DNA of 37,720 nt, taken from a virus. The position numbers and the translations under genes are program-made. The stretch covers positions 1 through 37,720 of the IMG/VR virus record IMGVR_UViG_3300038701_000336. One strand, written 5' to 3'. The notes under the pieces were generated by a model. The model was not told the origin of the DNA. It saw only the letters and a program-made list of their open reading frames with translations, and did no database searches. Shown in pieces: positions 21,198-27,868 of this stretch; position 1 is the first letter of the stretch; each line of letters opens with the position of its first letter.

Positions 21198-21458
21198 ATG
21201 GAAAAAGAAACAACAGTAACTTGGAACGGTTTAAAGCTGACCGTTCACTACGAAGAAAACGGCTATCCTGATGTCATTCTACTTGACGTCTATTGCGAAG
21301 ATGCACCGATAACATTCCTTGAAAAGGTGCAGGAATGCAAAGACATTGTAGGCGAGGTTGCTACATTGGTCGGTGAGGTCTGGTCGGAAACAATCAACGA
21401 AGAACCAGACATCTTTGACCGCGCTGATTATTATTACGAAATGCAGAACGAGAAATGA
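21198..21458 (+). CDS. Hypothetical acidic protein
   Basis: The 86-residue acidic protein has ETTVTWNGLKLTVHYEENGYPD at the start and FDRADYYYEMQNEK at its end. No family is recognised. It overlaps the next gene by four bases (ATGA). Position suggests an early-expressed accessory protein. Confidence 0.65.
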   Translation: MEKETTVTWNGLKLTVHYEENGYPDVILLDVYCEDAPITFLEKVQECKDIVGEVATLVGEVWSETINEEPDIFDRADYYYEMQNEK

Positions 21459-21733
21459 AAATATACGTAGGAAAAAATAAGAAACAGGCTAAAGAAATAA
21501 GTCTAAAAGAATTGATTGCTAAATGCTTGAAGAGTGAAGATTGTGAAGTGTTGGATATTGATAGGTTTTCGGACGACAGTGCAAGCTGGTTATCTCTGAG
21601 AAAGGACAATAAAAAATACGTTATTGATTTGCAATTCGATTTTGATGTAGAAGATGATAACATCATTGAGGGCTTTGAAATATGGAAATCCAACTATGTT
21701 TTGGATGAAGAAAACATGAAAAAAATAATATGA
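21455..21733 (+). CDS. Hypothetical protein
   Basis: The 92-residue protein has a basic N-terminal half (KIYVGKNKKQAKEISLKELI) and an acidic second half (IDLQFDFDVEDDNIIEGFEIWK). No domain is recognised. It overlaps both neighbours by four bases. Confidence 0.65.
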   Translation: MKIYVGKNKKQAKEISLKELIAKCLKSEDCEVLDIDRFSDDSASWLSLRKDNKKYVIDLQFDFDVEDDNIIEGFEIWKSNYVLDEENMKKII

Positions 21734-21906
21734 AAAGATACGCAGTAACCATAGACCTTTACGTGTACGCTGATTCTGATCAAGATGCTATCAAACAAGC
21801 TGATGACATTGCTAAACAGATGGACTTGGACAACGACAACAAGGCAAGCGTCCAGAGCATACACGAGCAATCATTCGGACAACTAACTTCAAGAAAAGTG
21901 AAATGA
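21730..21906 (+). CDS. Hypothetical 58-residue protein
   Basis: A short ORF with ATGA overlaps on both sides, which makes it credible despite its size. It begins with a beta strand (MKRYAVTIDLYVYAD), followed by an acidic helix (SDQDAIKQADDIAKQMD). The layout resembles small phage beta-alpha proteins of unknown role. Confidence 0.6.
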   Translation: MKRYAVTIDLYVYADSDQDAIKQADDIAKQMDLDNDNKASVQSIHEQSFGQLTSRKVK

Positions 21907-22190
21907 AACACACAGACAGCCAAAGACAACGCCTAAAGGACTATCTCGACAAAGGACAATCAATCAACCCTTTGCAAGCGTTCAATCAAATAGGCACAAT
22001 GAAACTATCAACCAGAGTGTCAGAATTGATTAACGAAGGTTATCCAATTAGCAAAGAATGGGTAACAGTTCAGAATCGGTTTGGTGAATATGTTAGGGTT
22101 ATGAAGTATTCAAAGCTATCTTGCAAGTATGTTAAAAGGCATGGTGAAAGTTGTACGCTAAACAATAACTGTAAATACCCAAACTGTTAA
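21903..22190 (+). CDS. Helix-turn-helix protein with Cys-rich tail
   Basis: The 95-residue protein has an N-terminal winged-helix-like segment typical of phage HTH proteins (QRQRLKDYLDKGQSINPLQAFNQIGTMKLSTRVSELINEGYPI, about 7-49). Its C terminus holds four Cys (CKYVKRHGESC...NNCKYPNC) that could bind zinc. It is probably a DNA-binding regulator. It ends one base before the start of the nuclease gene. Confidence 0.7.
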   Translation: MKHTDSQRQRLKDYLDKGQSINPLQAFNQIGTMKLSTRVSELINEGYPISKEWVTVQNRFGEYVRVMKYSKLSCKYVKRHGESCTLNNNCKYPNC

Positions 22191-22478
22191 ATGCGTAGAG
22201 CAGCCCGTGTTGATAGTAATCAACCCGAAATTGTAGAAGCATTGCGGAGGTTTGGCGCTGCCGTATTAGTGACAAGCCAACTAAAGGGCGCAATGGACTT
22301 GCTAGTTGGGTACAATGGCAATACATACATTGTAGAAGTCAAAGATGGGGATAAACCACCAAGCCAAATAAAACTAACCAAAGGTGAATTGAAATGCAAA
22401 GCCATGTTTGAAGCGGTAGGCGTTACATACCACGTAATTAAATCAGTTGACGAGGCTATTGAACTAATCAACCAATGA
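22191..22478 (+). CDS. VRR-NUC/PDDEXK-like nuclease
   Basis: The 95-residue protein fits a minimal PD-(D/E)xK nuclease: an N-terminal helix, GAMDLLVGYNGNTYIVEVKDG (about 33-53) giving the D...ExK active site, then KLTKGELKCKAMFEAVGV and a final strand. Small VRR-NUC-like phage nucleases act on branched DNA or as resolvases; exact activity is unknown. It sits in the recombination/modification cluster and overlaps the next gene by four bases. Confidence 0.75.
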   Translation: MRRAARVDSNQPEIVEALRRFGAAVLVTSQLKGAMDLLVGYNGNTYIVEVKDGDKPPSQIKLTKGELKCKAMFEAVGVTYHVIKSVDEAIELINQ

Positions 22479-22669
22479 AACCAAACGAGCTAATACACTC
22501 TACAAGCGTAGGAAAGGTTTATTACAAGTGGACTGATGGTAAGGGTGTAAGACACTATCTTATCAAGTTCAAGGACGGTAGAACGCTTTGGACTAACTCG
22601 ATTGACATTGTCAAAGATGAACTAAAGGAAAAGGAAAAGACTAACGATAATCAACTCAACTTGTTTTAA
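22475..22669 (+). CDS. Hypothetical protein with C-terminal clamp-binding-like motif
   Basis: The 64-residue protein has a small beta core (VGKVYYKWTDGKGVRHYLIKF) and a lysine/glutamate-rich tail ending NDNQLNLF. QLNLF at the very C terminus fits the QLxLF peptide that binds the bacterial beta sliding clamp. It lies between nuclease and methyltransferase genes, the latter also ending in QLQLF. Clamp binding is inferred from the motif. Confidence 0.65.
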   Translation: MKPNELIHSTSVGKVYYKWTDGKGVRHYLIKFKDGRTLWTNSIDIVKDELKEKEKTNDNQLNLF

Positions 22670-22674
22670 TCACA

Positions 22675-23319
22675 ATGGAAAGGTCAAAGATAGAATTGCA
22701 CAACATGGACTGCATGGAGGCCATGAAACAAATGCCTGACAATGCTTTTGATTTGGCTATTGTTGACCCACCTTATGGTATTGATTTAGCTAATATGAAT
22801 ATGGGTACAGGCAAATCAAAAAAAGCGTCTAAAATAGAAAACCGTAAATGGAAGCCTAAAGATTGGGATAAAAATACACCTACAAAAGAATACTTTGATG
22901 AGCTTTTTAGGGTGAGTAAAAATCAAATTGTTTGGGGCGGGAATTACTTTAAACTACCACCTTGTTATGGTTATGTGATTTGGGATAAAGAAATACCTAT
23001 AGGTTTGTCTTTTTCTGATTGTGAAATGGCTTGGCATAGCTTTAAGAAAGCAGCGAGAATGTTTAGATATTCTGCATACCTTGACAAAAAAAGCAAGTTT
23101 CATCCAACCCAAAAGCCAGTCAAACTATACGATTGGCTGTTGAGAAACTACGCAAAGGAAGGCGATAAGATATTAGACACACACCTTGGCAGCGGCTCTA
23201 TTGCTATTGCTTGCCACAACCTAAAGTTTGATTTAGTAGGCTATGAACTAGATTATGACTACTTTAACGCGGCAACAGAACGGCTTGAAAAACACAAACG
23301 ACAATTACAATTATTCTAA
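22675..23319 (+). CDS. Site-specific DNA methyltransferase (N6-adenine/N4-cytosine, beta class)
   Basis: The 214-residue protein has DPPYGI at 31-36 (catalytic motif IV) near the N terminus and DTHLGSGS at 168-175 (SAM-binding motif I) near the C terminus, the beta-class order. HPTQKP at 143-148 is a typical companion motif. At this size the target recognition region is minimal. It probably methylates phage DNA against host restriction; no matching restriction gene is seen. It ends QLQLF, a clamp-binding-like peptide. The motif I reading HLGSGS departs slightly from FxGxG. Confidence 0.9.
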   Translation: MERSKIELHNMDCMEAMKQMPDNAFDLAIVDPPYGIDLANMNMGTGKSKKASKIENRKWKPKDWDKNTPTKEYFDELFRVSKNQIVWGGNYFKLPPCYGYVIWDKEIPIGLSFSDCEMAWHSFKKAARMFRYSAYLDKKSKFHPTQKPVKLYDWLLRNYAKEGDKILDTHLGSGSIAIACHNLKFDLVGYELDYDYFNAATERLEKHKRQLQLF

Positions 23320-23331
23320 ACAACAATCAAA

Positions 23332-23697
23332 ATGAGCAACGAATTAACAGGTAAAATCAAAGTAATCAGCGACACGCAAACGTTCGAAAGCGGGTTTCAA
23401 AAGCGTGAGTTTGTCGTAACAACTAACGACCCGAACTATCCACAGGACATCAAACTTGAGTTTACAAAAGACAAGTGCGGCATTTTGGACACTTACAAGG
23501 TAGGTCAGGATGTGAAGGTTAGCTTCAATCTTAGAGGTTCTTATTACGAGCCTAAAGACGCTTACTTCGTCAATCTTCAAGCGTGGAGAATTGAGTTGAA
23601 CTCAGAAGATGGTGTTGACCATATCGTACATGAAGCGAAGGTTAACGCACAGCCTAAAAATGTTGATGATGTTGGCGAGGATGATTTGCCGTTCTGA
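23332..23697 (+). CDS. DUF3127 single-stranded-DNA-binding-like protein
   Basis: The 121-residue protein has an OB-like beta core (LTGKIKVISDTQTFESGFQKREFVVTT; QDVKVSFNLRGSYY), a low-complexity acidic linker and a C-terminal DDLPF like the tail of bacterial SSB. DUF3127 is a Bacteroidota-rich family with that layout. It likely protects single strands during phage replication and works with the Rad52-like protein. It is the last gene before the structured leader of the Mom-like gene. Confidence 0.85.
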   Translation: MSNELTGKIKVISDTQTFESGFQKREFVVTTNDPNYPQDIKLEFTKDKCGILDTYKVGQDVKVSFNLRGSYYEPKDAYFVNLQAWRIELNSEDGVDHIVHEAKVNAQPKNVDDVGEDDLPF

Positions 23698-23950
23698 TGT
23701 ACAATGTTATAATTGTAGTTGTGGCGAGCTTCGGGGTGTCCTCGGAGGAGATGAAAATCTTTTGAGACACAACTACTTTTAATTAAGAAATAAACCGTAT
23801 ATTGCGGTGTCGCTTCTCCACAATGAGCGATTCGTAAAACCTCAGTATTATGAAATTTTATTTAGCCGATACGGGAAAAACAACAGGCCAGCTGAGGTGT
23901 CTTGTTGGGCTTTGGAGAGCCTCCCGTTCGGTATTTAAAAACCTCAGCAA
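23698..23950 (+). promoter_or_regulatory. Structured leader upstream of the Mom-like gene (two hairpin domains)
   Basis: Domain 1 has GTAGTTGTG (23715-23723) pairing perfectly with CACAACTAC (23768-23776), followed by TTTT. Domain 2 has CCGA-ACGGGA (23866-23876, one-base bulge) pairing with TCCCGTTCGG (23922-23931). CCTCAG occurs at 23840-23845 and 23942-23947, the second three bases before the ATG at 23951, while CTGAGG lies at 23892-23897 and could pair with either. This looks like a switchable RNA controlling translation. Two tiny ORFs (23697-23765 and 23850-23975) run through it. Confidence 0.55.
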
Positions 23951-23975
23951 ATGGGAAAATTCAAAAAAGATTTAA
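23850..23975 (+). CDS. Possible leader ORF overlapping the Mom-like start
   Basis: This 41-residue ORF (MKFYLADTGKTTGQLRC...) runs through the domain 2 hairpin and ends 25 bases inside the Mom-like gene in another frame. In phage Mu, com overlaps mom and its small protein opens the mom mRNA; the layout here is similar but this ORF has one Cys only and is not Com-like. It may instead be an accidental frame within a structured RNA. Confidence 0.25.
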   Translation: MKFYLADTGKTTGQLRCLVGLWRASRSVFKNLSKWENSKKI

Positions 23976-24652
23976 TCTACGATAACCAAACATCTCTTTG
24001 GGGTTCTAAAGAAATAGTTGGTTTTGGTAGTGAGGATTGGCACGTTAGAGAGATTGATAGAAATCTAGCTAACGAAGTCATTGTTAAAAACCATTATTCA
24101 AAGAAGTTTTATAACGCTACATACATTCATTTGGGTGCATTCATAAACGGTGAAATGCTAGGCGTTTTACAATATGGTTATGCTATGAATCCTGCAAGCT
24201 GCGGTAGTGTGGTAGAAGGTACGCAAATGGATGAATACTTAGAACTCAATCGAATGTGGTTAGATGACAAGGCGGAACGAAATAGCGAAAGTAAAGCCAT
24301 AAGCTATTCACTTAGATACATACGGTCAAAGTTTCCAAAAATAAAATGGATTCAAAGTTTTGCGGATGAACGTTGCGGATGCTTTGGAATAGTTTACCAA
24401 GCTGCAAGTTTTGACTTTTACGGTGAACACGTTTCTACTTTTTGGACTATTGACGGTGAAGTTTACCACAATAGCTTAATGACAAGAAACCCGAAACTTA
24501 GTAAAAGTGCAAAGTTTTTACAGGACAATAAAGAACGTGCCACAAGTGAAGAACTAAGACAATTTAGATACATTAAATTCATTGATAAGCGTTGGAAGAA
24601 AAAGTGTTTGCTTGAGGAGAAGCCGTATTTGAAACATTATAACAACGACTGA
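23951..24652 (+). CDS. Mom-like DNA-modification protein
   Basis: The 233-residue protein is close in length to Mu Mom and has the family pattern: KNHYSKKFYN (HY at 48-49), GEMLGVLQYGYAMNP (67-81), YLELNRMWL (96-104), SFADERCGCFGIVYQAASFDFYG (136-158). Mom converts adenine in DNA to N6-carbamoylmethyladenine and blocks restriction; this role is inferred here. The gene follows a structured leader that probably restrains its translation, as expected for a toxic modification function. A second, divergent Mom-like protein is encoded in the integron-like array at 16391. A conserved C-terminal basic region is present. Confidence 0.82.
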   Translation: MGKFKKDLIYDNQTSLWGSKEIVGFGSEDWHVREIDRNLANEVIVKNHYSKKFYNATYIHLGAFINGEMLGVLQYGYAMNPASCGSVVEGTQMDEYLELNRMWLDDKAERNSESKAISYSLRYIRSKFPKIKWIQSFADERCGCFGIVYQAASFDFYGEHVSTFWTIDGEVYHNSLMTRNPKLSKSAKFLQDNKERATSEELRQFRYIKFIDKRWKKKCLLEEKPYLKHYNND

Positions 24653-24653
24653 A

Positions 24654-25268
24654 ATGGCTAAAGACAAGAAATCTTTTGTCGCTTACTGCGATTGGTTAGA
24701 ATCATTTGAAGAACTTTCAGACGAAGAAGCTGGGAAGCTAGTTAAACATCTTTTCAGATACGTTAGCGACTTGAACCCAGATGCTCCCGACAAGCTAACA
24801 AAAATGATGTTTATTCCGATTAAGCAAGCGTTGAAACGCGACCTTAAAAAGTACGAAGGGTACATTCAGAAGCAAGTTGAGAACGGTAAAAAGGGCGGTA
24901 GACCTAAAAAGCCAACAAAACCCAAAAAACCCAAGCCTTTTTCTGAAAACCCAACCGAACCCAAAAAAGCTGATAATGTTAATGATAGTGTTAATGTTAA
25001 TGATAGTGGTAATGAGTTCTTTAAAAATGAAGAACTAAATAGTGTTTTTTTGGATTTTATTGAGCATCGAAAGCAGATGAAAAAGAAGATGACCAATAAG
25101 GCGATAACTATGATGGTAAACAAGCTGAAAAATCACAAGCCAAATGTTGCTATTAAGATGCTAGAGAACAGCATTGAGAATGGTTGGTCTGGTGTGTTTG
25201 AATTGAAAGGAAGCGACAAACCAAAAGAATACGACTTTAAAAACTTTGACAACGTAGAATACCCATGA
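24654..25268 (+). CDS. DUF6291-like replication protein
   Basis: The 204-residue protein begins with KKSFVAYCDWLESFEELSDEEAGKLVKHLFRYV, typical of DUF6291/phage replication organiser proteins. A basic Lys/Pro linker (about 80-105) and a low-complexity NVNDSVNVNDSGN repeat follow, then a C-terminal helical domain (about 125-195). Such proteins probably bind the origin or recruit helicase. It overlaps the DnaC-like gene by four bases, supporting a joint role in initiation. Confidence 0.8.
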   Translation: MAKDKKSFVAYCDWLESFEELSDEEAGKLVKHLFRYVSDLNPDAPDKLTKMMFIPIKQALKRDLKKYEGYIQKQVENGKKGGRPKKPTKPKKPKPFSENPTEPKKADNVNDSVNVNDSGNEFFKNEELNSVFLDFIEHRKQMKKKMTNKAITMMVNKLKNHKPNVAIKMLENSIENGWSGVFELKGSDKPKEYDFKNFDNVEYP

Positions 25269-25921
25269 GCCACATTCAAGACTACCTTAACAACATTAAC
25301 AAGAACGAGAACCGTTTGCATTTAAACCAATACGGTGAAGAGAAATTCAAAGGTGCTAGAGCTACATTTGTAGAATGCTGTAAGTCAGTTGTTCCGAAAT
25401 GGCAGGACAAGCACCCAGATGTTACTGACAACCTAGTTAGATACATTGTGCAATCAAAAAGGTTTGAAGGCGACTTAACTAAAGGTTTGATATTGGTCGG
25501 AAGTACGGGTGTCGGAAAAACAGTTTATTTGAAAGCGCTTAGTTTGATAATGGGTTACTCGCATCAATTCAGGTTCAAAATTTACACTGGTTTTGAAATG
25601 GAGCGAATATACCAGCTAGACCAGTCGCATTCTGATGCTTACCCGCTAGAATCAGCTTTGTCAAGTAAGATGTTCGGAATAGATGATTTAGGCGAAGAAC
25701 ATAGTTCGATTAAGCGTTATGGAACTGAGATAAACGTAGGCATTGACACCCTTACCCGAAGACATCAACTGTACGTAAACAAAGGTTATCTGACATTTGC
25801 AACTAGCAACTTGAATATTGATATGATTTGCAAGAAGTACGGCCAAAGAATCGAATCACGTGTTTACGAAATGTTCAACGTAATAGGGGTTAAAGGCGAA
25901 GATTTAAGAAAAACGAAATGA
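25265..25921 (+). CDS. DnaC-like helicase loader (AAA+ ATPase)
   Basis: The 218-residue protein has Walker A GSTGVGKT (79-86), Walker B FGIDDLGEE (137-145), sensor-1-like ATSN (179-182) and arginines RIESR (195-199). It matches DnaC/IstB-type ATPases that load the replicative helicase. No helicase gene is visible in the window, so it probably loads the host DnaB, or a phage helicase lies elsewhere. It is coupled to genes on both sides. Confidence 0.9.
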   Translation: MSHIQDYLNNINKNENRLHLNQYGEEKFKGARATFVECCKSVVPKWQDKHPDVTDNLVRYIVQSKRFEGDLTKGLILVGSTGVGKTVYLKALSLIMGYSHQFRFKIYTGFEMERIYQLDQSHSDAYPLESALSSKMFGIDDLGEEHSSIKRYGTEINVGIDTLTRRHQLYVNKGYLTFATSNLNIDMICKKYGQRIESRVYEMFNVIGVKGEDLRKTK

Positions 25922-26001
25922 CACTACTAGCAATATTAAGCGCGGCTATCACGCTTGGAATGGTAGCACAATTAATAATCACAGATAACCAAAACAAATA
26001 G
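25918..26001 (+). CDS. 27-residue membrane peptide
   Basis: This tiny ORF overlaps the DnaC-like stop by four bases (ATGA) and encodes one hydrophobic helix (LLAILSAAITLGMVAQLII) with a short polar tail. The position suggests it is translated. Its function is unknown, and similar small membrane peptides occur in phage early regions. Confidence 0.45.
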   Translation: MTLLAILSAAITLGMVAQLIITDNQNK

Positions 26002-26005
26002 ACAA

Positions 26006-26449
26006 ATGGAACATCAAGAACGAGAACGAATTATTGAAATACTAAATGAACATGGAAGCATGATAGGTAACGATTCAAGAGAAACAAACGAACTAATTAA
26101 GCTGATGAAACAACTGAACTGCTCAACTCAAAACAAAACACTAGAAGCTAAAATCAAATCTGAAATGCTTTACTTAGCTAATGTGATGGGGTATGTTTGC
26201 GATAAGAAAACGAACAAATCAAGGCAAAAAGAAGTAATCGCTCAAAGGGATGCGATTGCAAGGCTTACTTTTCAGAAGTACGACAAATACACTAGAATCA
26301 ATCAAGTTGTTGCAGAGTTCTTTGACAAAGACAGAACAACGGGAATTCACATGAACTACCGAACGGAAACAAGACATGAACTCAAAGACTATCTGTTCAT
26401 GTACTATTACAATAAGTTAGTTGAAGAATCAGTAAAAGAAGCGGCATAG
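26006..26449 (+). CDS. DnaA domain IV-like DNA-binding protein
   Basis: The 147-residue protein has, in its second half, SRQKEVIAQRDAIARLTF (72-89) followed by INQVVAEFFDKDRTTGIHM (98-116). This parallels the DnaA box-binding domain, in which RDHTTVxHA is the signature. There is no AAA+ domain. It may bind phage origin sites or block host DnaA boxes. An AATAGACA leader (25997-26004) precedes the ATG. It lies next to the loader gene, fitting a role in initiation. Confidence 0.7.
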   Translation: MEHQERERIIEILNEHGSMIGNDSRETNELIKLMKQLNCSTQNKTLEAKIKSEMLYLANVMGYVCDKKTNKSRQKEVIAQRDAIARLTFQKYDKYTRINQVVAEFFDKDRTTGIHMNYRTETRHELKDYLFMYYYNKLVEESVKEAA

Positions 26450-26519
26450 CGCGCCAAACAACAGGAATCAATAACAAACAAGTGCTATCAACTCAGGTAG
26501 TGCGATAAAACACACTAAG

Positions 26520-26972
26520 ATGAAAACAGTAACTAAAGAACAGGTAAAGAAAGCGTTGAACAACCGAACGAAAGAAGATATACTCAATGAACTATTCCCG
26601 CCTGAGTTCAAAGCGGGAGAATGGGTTATTGGTTGGCATAGTAAATCAACTCCTGACAATTTTCATGAAAAAGCATGGCAGATTGAGGAAATTAAAGGTA
26701 AATACGTTTATCGAGTTGGTTTAGAAGGATACAATACAGAAATAGACAACATCCGCCACGCCACACCCGAAGAGATAGAATCTGCTACTTGGAAAGAGGG
26801 GGAGTTGTATCGGGTTAAAAAAGAGAGGGGTTGGTGTTTGAGGGTTTCAGCTAATGTGGTTGGACATTTTTACATTTACGGATATTACGACGGACAACCA
26901 ATACCTTGCAAAACCTACGAAAAGATACAAACTTGCAGTTGCGGATTCTGCGTTAAAAAGAAGGAAGGATGA
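26520..26972 (+). CDS. Hypothetical protein with Cys-rich end
   Basis: The 150-residue protein has FKAGEWVIGWHSKSTPDNFHEKAWQI and IRHATPEEIESATW in a beta-rich body, and a C-terminal CSCGFCVKKKEG that could bind metal. Similar short phage proteins with a WVIGW/RHATPEEI pattern exist, but I cannot name a family. The 70-base gap before it shows no clear promoter. It overlaps the next ORF by four bases. Confidence 0.65.
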   Translation: MKTVTKEQVKKALNNRTKEDILNELFPPEFKAGEWVIGWHSKSTPDNFHEKAWQIEEIKGKYVYRVGLEGYNTEIDNIRHATPEEIESATWKEGELYRVKKERGWCLRVSANVVGHFYIYGYYDGQPIPCKTYEKIQTCSCGFCVKKKEG

Positions 26973-27070
26973 AACAGCACAACATCTACTTAGAGAAACG
27001 CTACATGATTCCTGCTATCATTGCGGGGGTGTGGGTTGGAATTAACATAGCTAATTGGTTGATGCAATGA
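26969..27070 (+). CDS. 33-residue membrane peptide
   Basis: This short ORF has ATGA overlaps on both sides. A short basic N terminus precedes one hydrophobic helix (YMIPAIIAGVWVGINIANWL). Overlaps on both sides make it credible. Function unknown. Confidence 0.5.
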   Translation: MKQHNIYLEKRYMIPAIIAGVWVGINIANWLMQ

Positions 27071-27159
27071 CAATCACAGAGTACCTAATATCAATTCACA
27101 AAGATTGGGCTTTCATTCTGAGTGATGAACCTGAGAAGCAATTAACGCTATTCGATTAA
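27067..27159 (+). CDS. 30-residue peptide ending in a clamp-binding-like motif
   Basis: This short ORF is coupled by a four-base overlap and encodes MTITEYLISIHKDWAFIL... ending EKQLTLFD. QLTLF is a near-ideal beta-clamp binding peptide. Its size and early position would suit a host replication modulator, but this is inferred. It is the last ORF before promoter copy 2. Confidence 0.5.
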   Translation: MTITEYLISIHKDWAFILSDEPEKQLTLFD

Positions 27160-27177
27160 AGTTTTTTTGAAAAACAC

Positions 27178-27218
27178 TTGCGGGTTAAATACTTTTGTGT
27201 AGATTTGTGTAACACAAA
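27178..27218 (+). promoter_or_regulatory. Promoter with 15-bp dyad operator (copy 2)
   Basis: TTG (27178-27180), a 19-base spacer and TAGATTTG (27200-27207), with the same TTTGTGTAACACAAA dyad at 27204-27218. The sequence upstream also repeats copy 1 (TAAAGTTTTTTTGAAA at about 27157-27172). Confidence 0.75.
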
Positions 27219-27229
27219 ACGACAAAGAC

Positions 27230-27454
27230 ATGACAACTCAAGAAACTTTTAAATTAGCAAACGAAATAACAGAAAAACAAGCGTTGAACATCGTTTCAGA
27301 ATGGGAAAACAACAATGATTCTAAAAGCATTGAAACCTATACTATTTTAAGAAGGTTAGGCGACTCTGTTCAATTGGCTTGTGCTATGACAATAGCCGAA
27401 AAAGAAAATGACAAAGGGTGTTCTGAAATGTACAGGATTGCTTATGCTTCTTGA
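27230..27454 (+). CDS. Hypothetical helical protein
   Basis: The 74-residue protein is acidic and helical (TFKLANEITEKQALNIVSEWE; SVQLACAMTIAEKENDK). No family is recognised. It is the first gene behind promoter copy 2, so it is likely early and strongly expressed. Confidence 0.65.
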   Translation: MTTQETFKLANEITEKQALNIVSEWENNNDSKSIETYTILRRLGDSVQLACAMTIAEKENDKGCSEMYRIAYAS

Positions 27455-27492
27455 TTTTGTCCAGTTTTTTAACTAATAAACAAGACAAACAC

Positions 27493-27570
27493 ATGAATAA
27501 AGAAATTGAAAATCAACAAGATACAGGAAACTACCTATTGACCAAATCTGATGTAGGTGGAATTATATGA
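27493..27570 (+). CDS. Possible 25-residue peptide
   Basis: This short polar ORF (MNKEIENQQDTGNYLL...) sits between two better-supported genes, with an A-rich leader. It ends five bases before the next likely start. Evidence is limited to position and leader. Confidence 0.35.
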   Translation: MNKEIENQQDTGNYLLTKSDVGGII

Positions 27571-27574
27571 AATC

Positions 27575-27745
27575 ATGAAAGAAACTAAAAAGCAATTAAA
27601 TTACATTAGGTTTATAGAGGAAGAAACGGGTGTAAAATACAATGGAACTACAAAATCGGAAGCAAGTAAATACATATCTGAAAACAAAGATAAAATACCA
27701 TACTCTTCTACTGTGAATATGTGGTCATTAGTAAAAGGATATTAG
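27575..27745 (+). CDS. Hypothetical basic protein
   Basis: The protein of about 56 residues has KKQLNYIRFIEEETGVKYNGTTKSEASKYISENK, which resembles the short TG...T..EAS..I pattern of DUF3072-like proteins. The ATG at 27575 is preferred to a GTG at 27557, which overlaps the preceding ORF. It is followed by a structured, gene-free stretch leading to the terminase genes. Confidence 0.55.
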   Translation: MKETKKQLNYIRFIEEETGVKYNGTTKSEASKYISENKDKIPYSSTVNMWSLVKGY

Positions 27746-27763
27746 TTTTCATTATGATAAAGC

Positions 27764-27831
27764 TGTGAAGGGAATCAGCTAGACCAAAATCCCACAATTA
27801 AACTTGCGAAGACAGAATGGTGCAGCAAGTT
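27764..27831 (+). ncRNA. Structured segment upstream of terminase genes
   Basis: AGCTG/CAGCT (from about 27764) and ACTTGC/GCAAGT (about 27801-27830) form two hairpins just before an intrinsic terminator. The stretch may be a small RNA or the 3' end of the early transcript. I see no known RNA class. Confidence 0.35.
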
Positions 27832-27859
27832 AGCCCTGACGAAACGTTGGGGCTTTTTT
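27832..27859 (+). terminator. Intrinsic terminator before the terminase operon
   Basis: AGCCCTGACG (27832-27841) pairs with CGTTGGGGCT (27845-27854), two G-U pairs included, around an AAA loop. A run of six T ending at 27859 follows. A TATCTTTG box (27861-27868) starts one base later. Confidence 0.88.
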
Positions 27860-27860
27860 G

Positions 27861-27868
27861 TATCTTTG
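27861..27868 (+). promoter_or_regulatory. -7 box (TATCTTTG) directly before the terminase gene
   Basis: TATCTTTG matches TAnnTTTG and lies four bases before the ATG at 27873. Transcription would start at or near the start codon, giving a leaderless message. No -33 TTG is found at the usual spacing. Confidence 0.4.

Noticed and set aside
23697-23765. 22-residue ORF overlapping the end of the DUF3127 gene (MYNVIIVVVASFGVSSEE...)
   Set aside because: It has a plausible overlap start, but it lies within the long-loop hairpin and has no other support, so it is mentioned only in the leader entry.
24968-25012. Short tandem repeat (NVNDSVNVND coding) as a CRISPR or minisatellite
   Set aside because: It is an in-frame low-complexity linker in the DUF6291-like protein, with no spacers.
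26854-27045. 63-residue plus-strand frame with Cys-rich end (26854-27045)
   Set aside because: It overlaps the better-placed 26520-26972 gene and the coupled 26969-27070 ORF in another frame.
27764-27860. Possible tRNA gene
   Set aside because: The hairpins do not form a cloverleaf. No T-loop GTTCAAATC-like segment or CCA end is present, and the last stem is a clear terminator.
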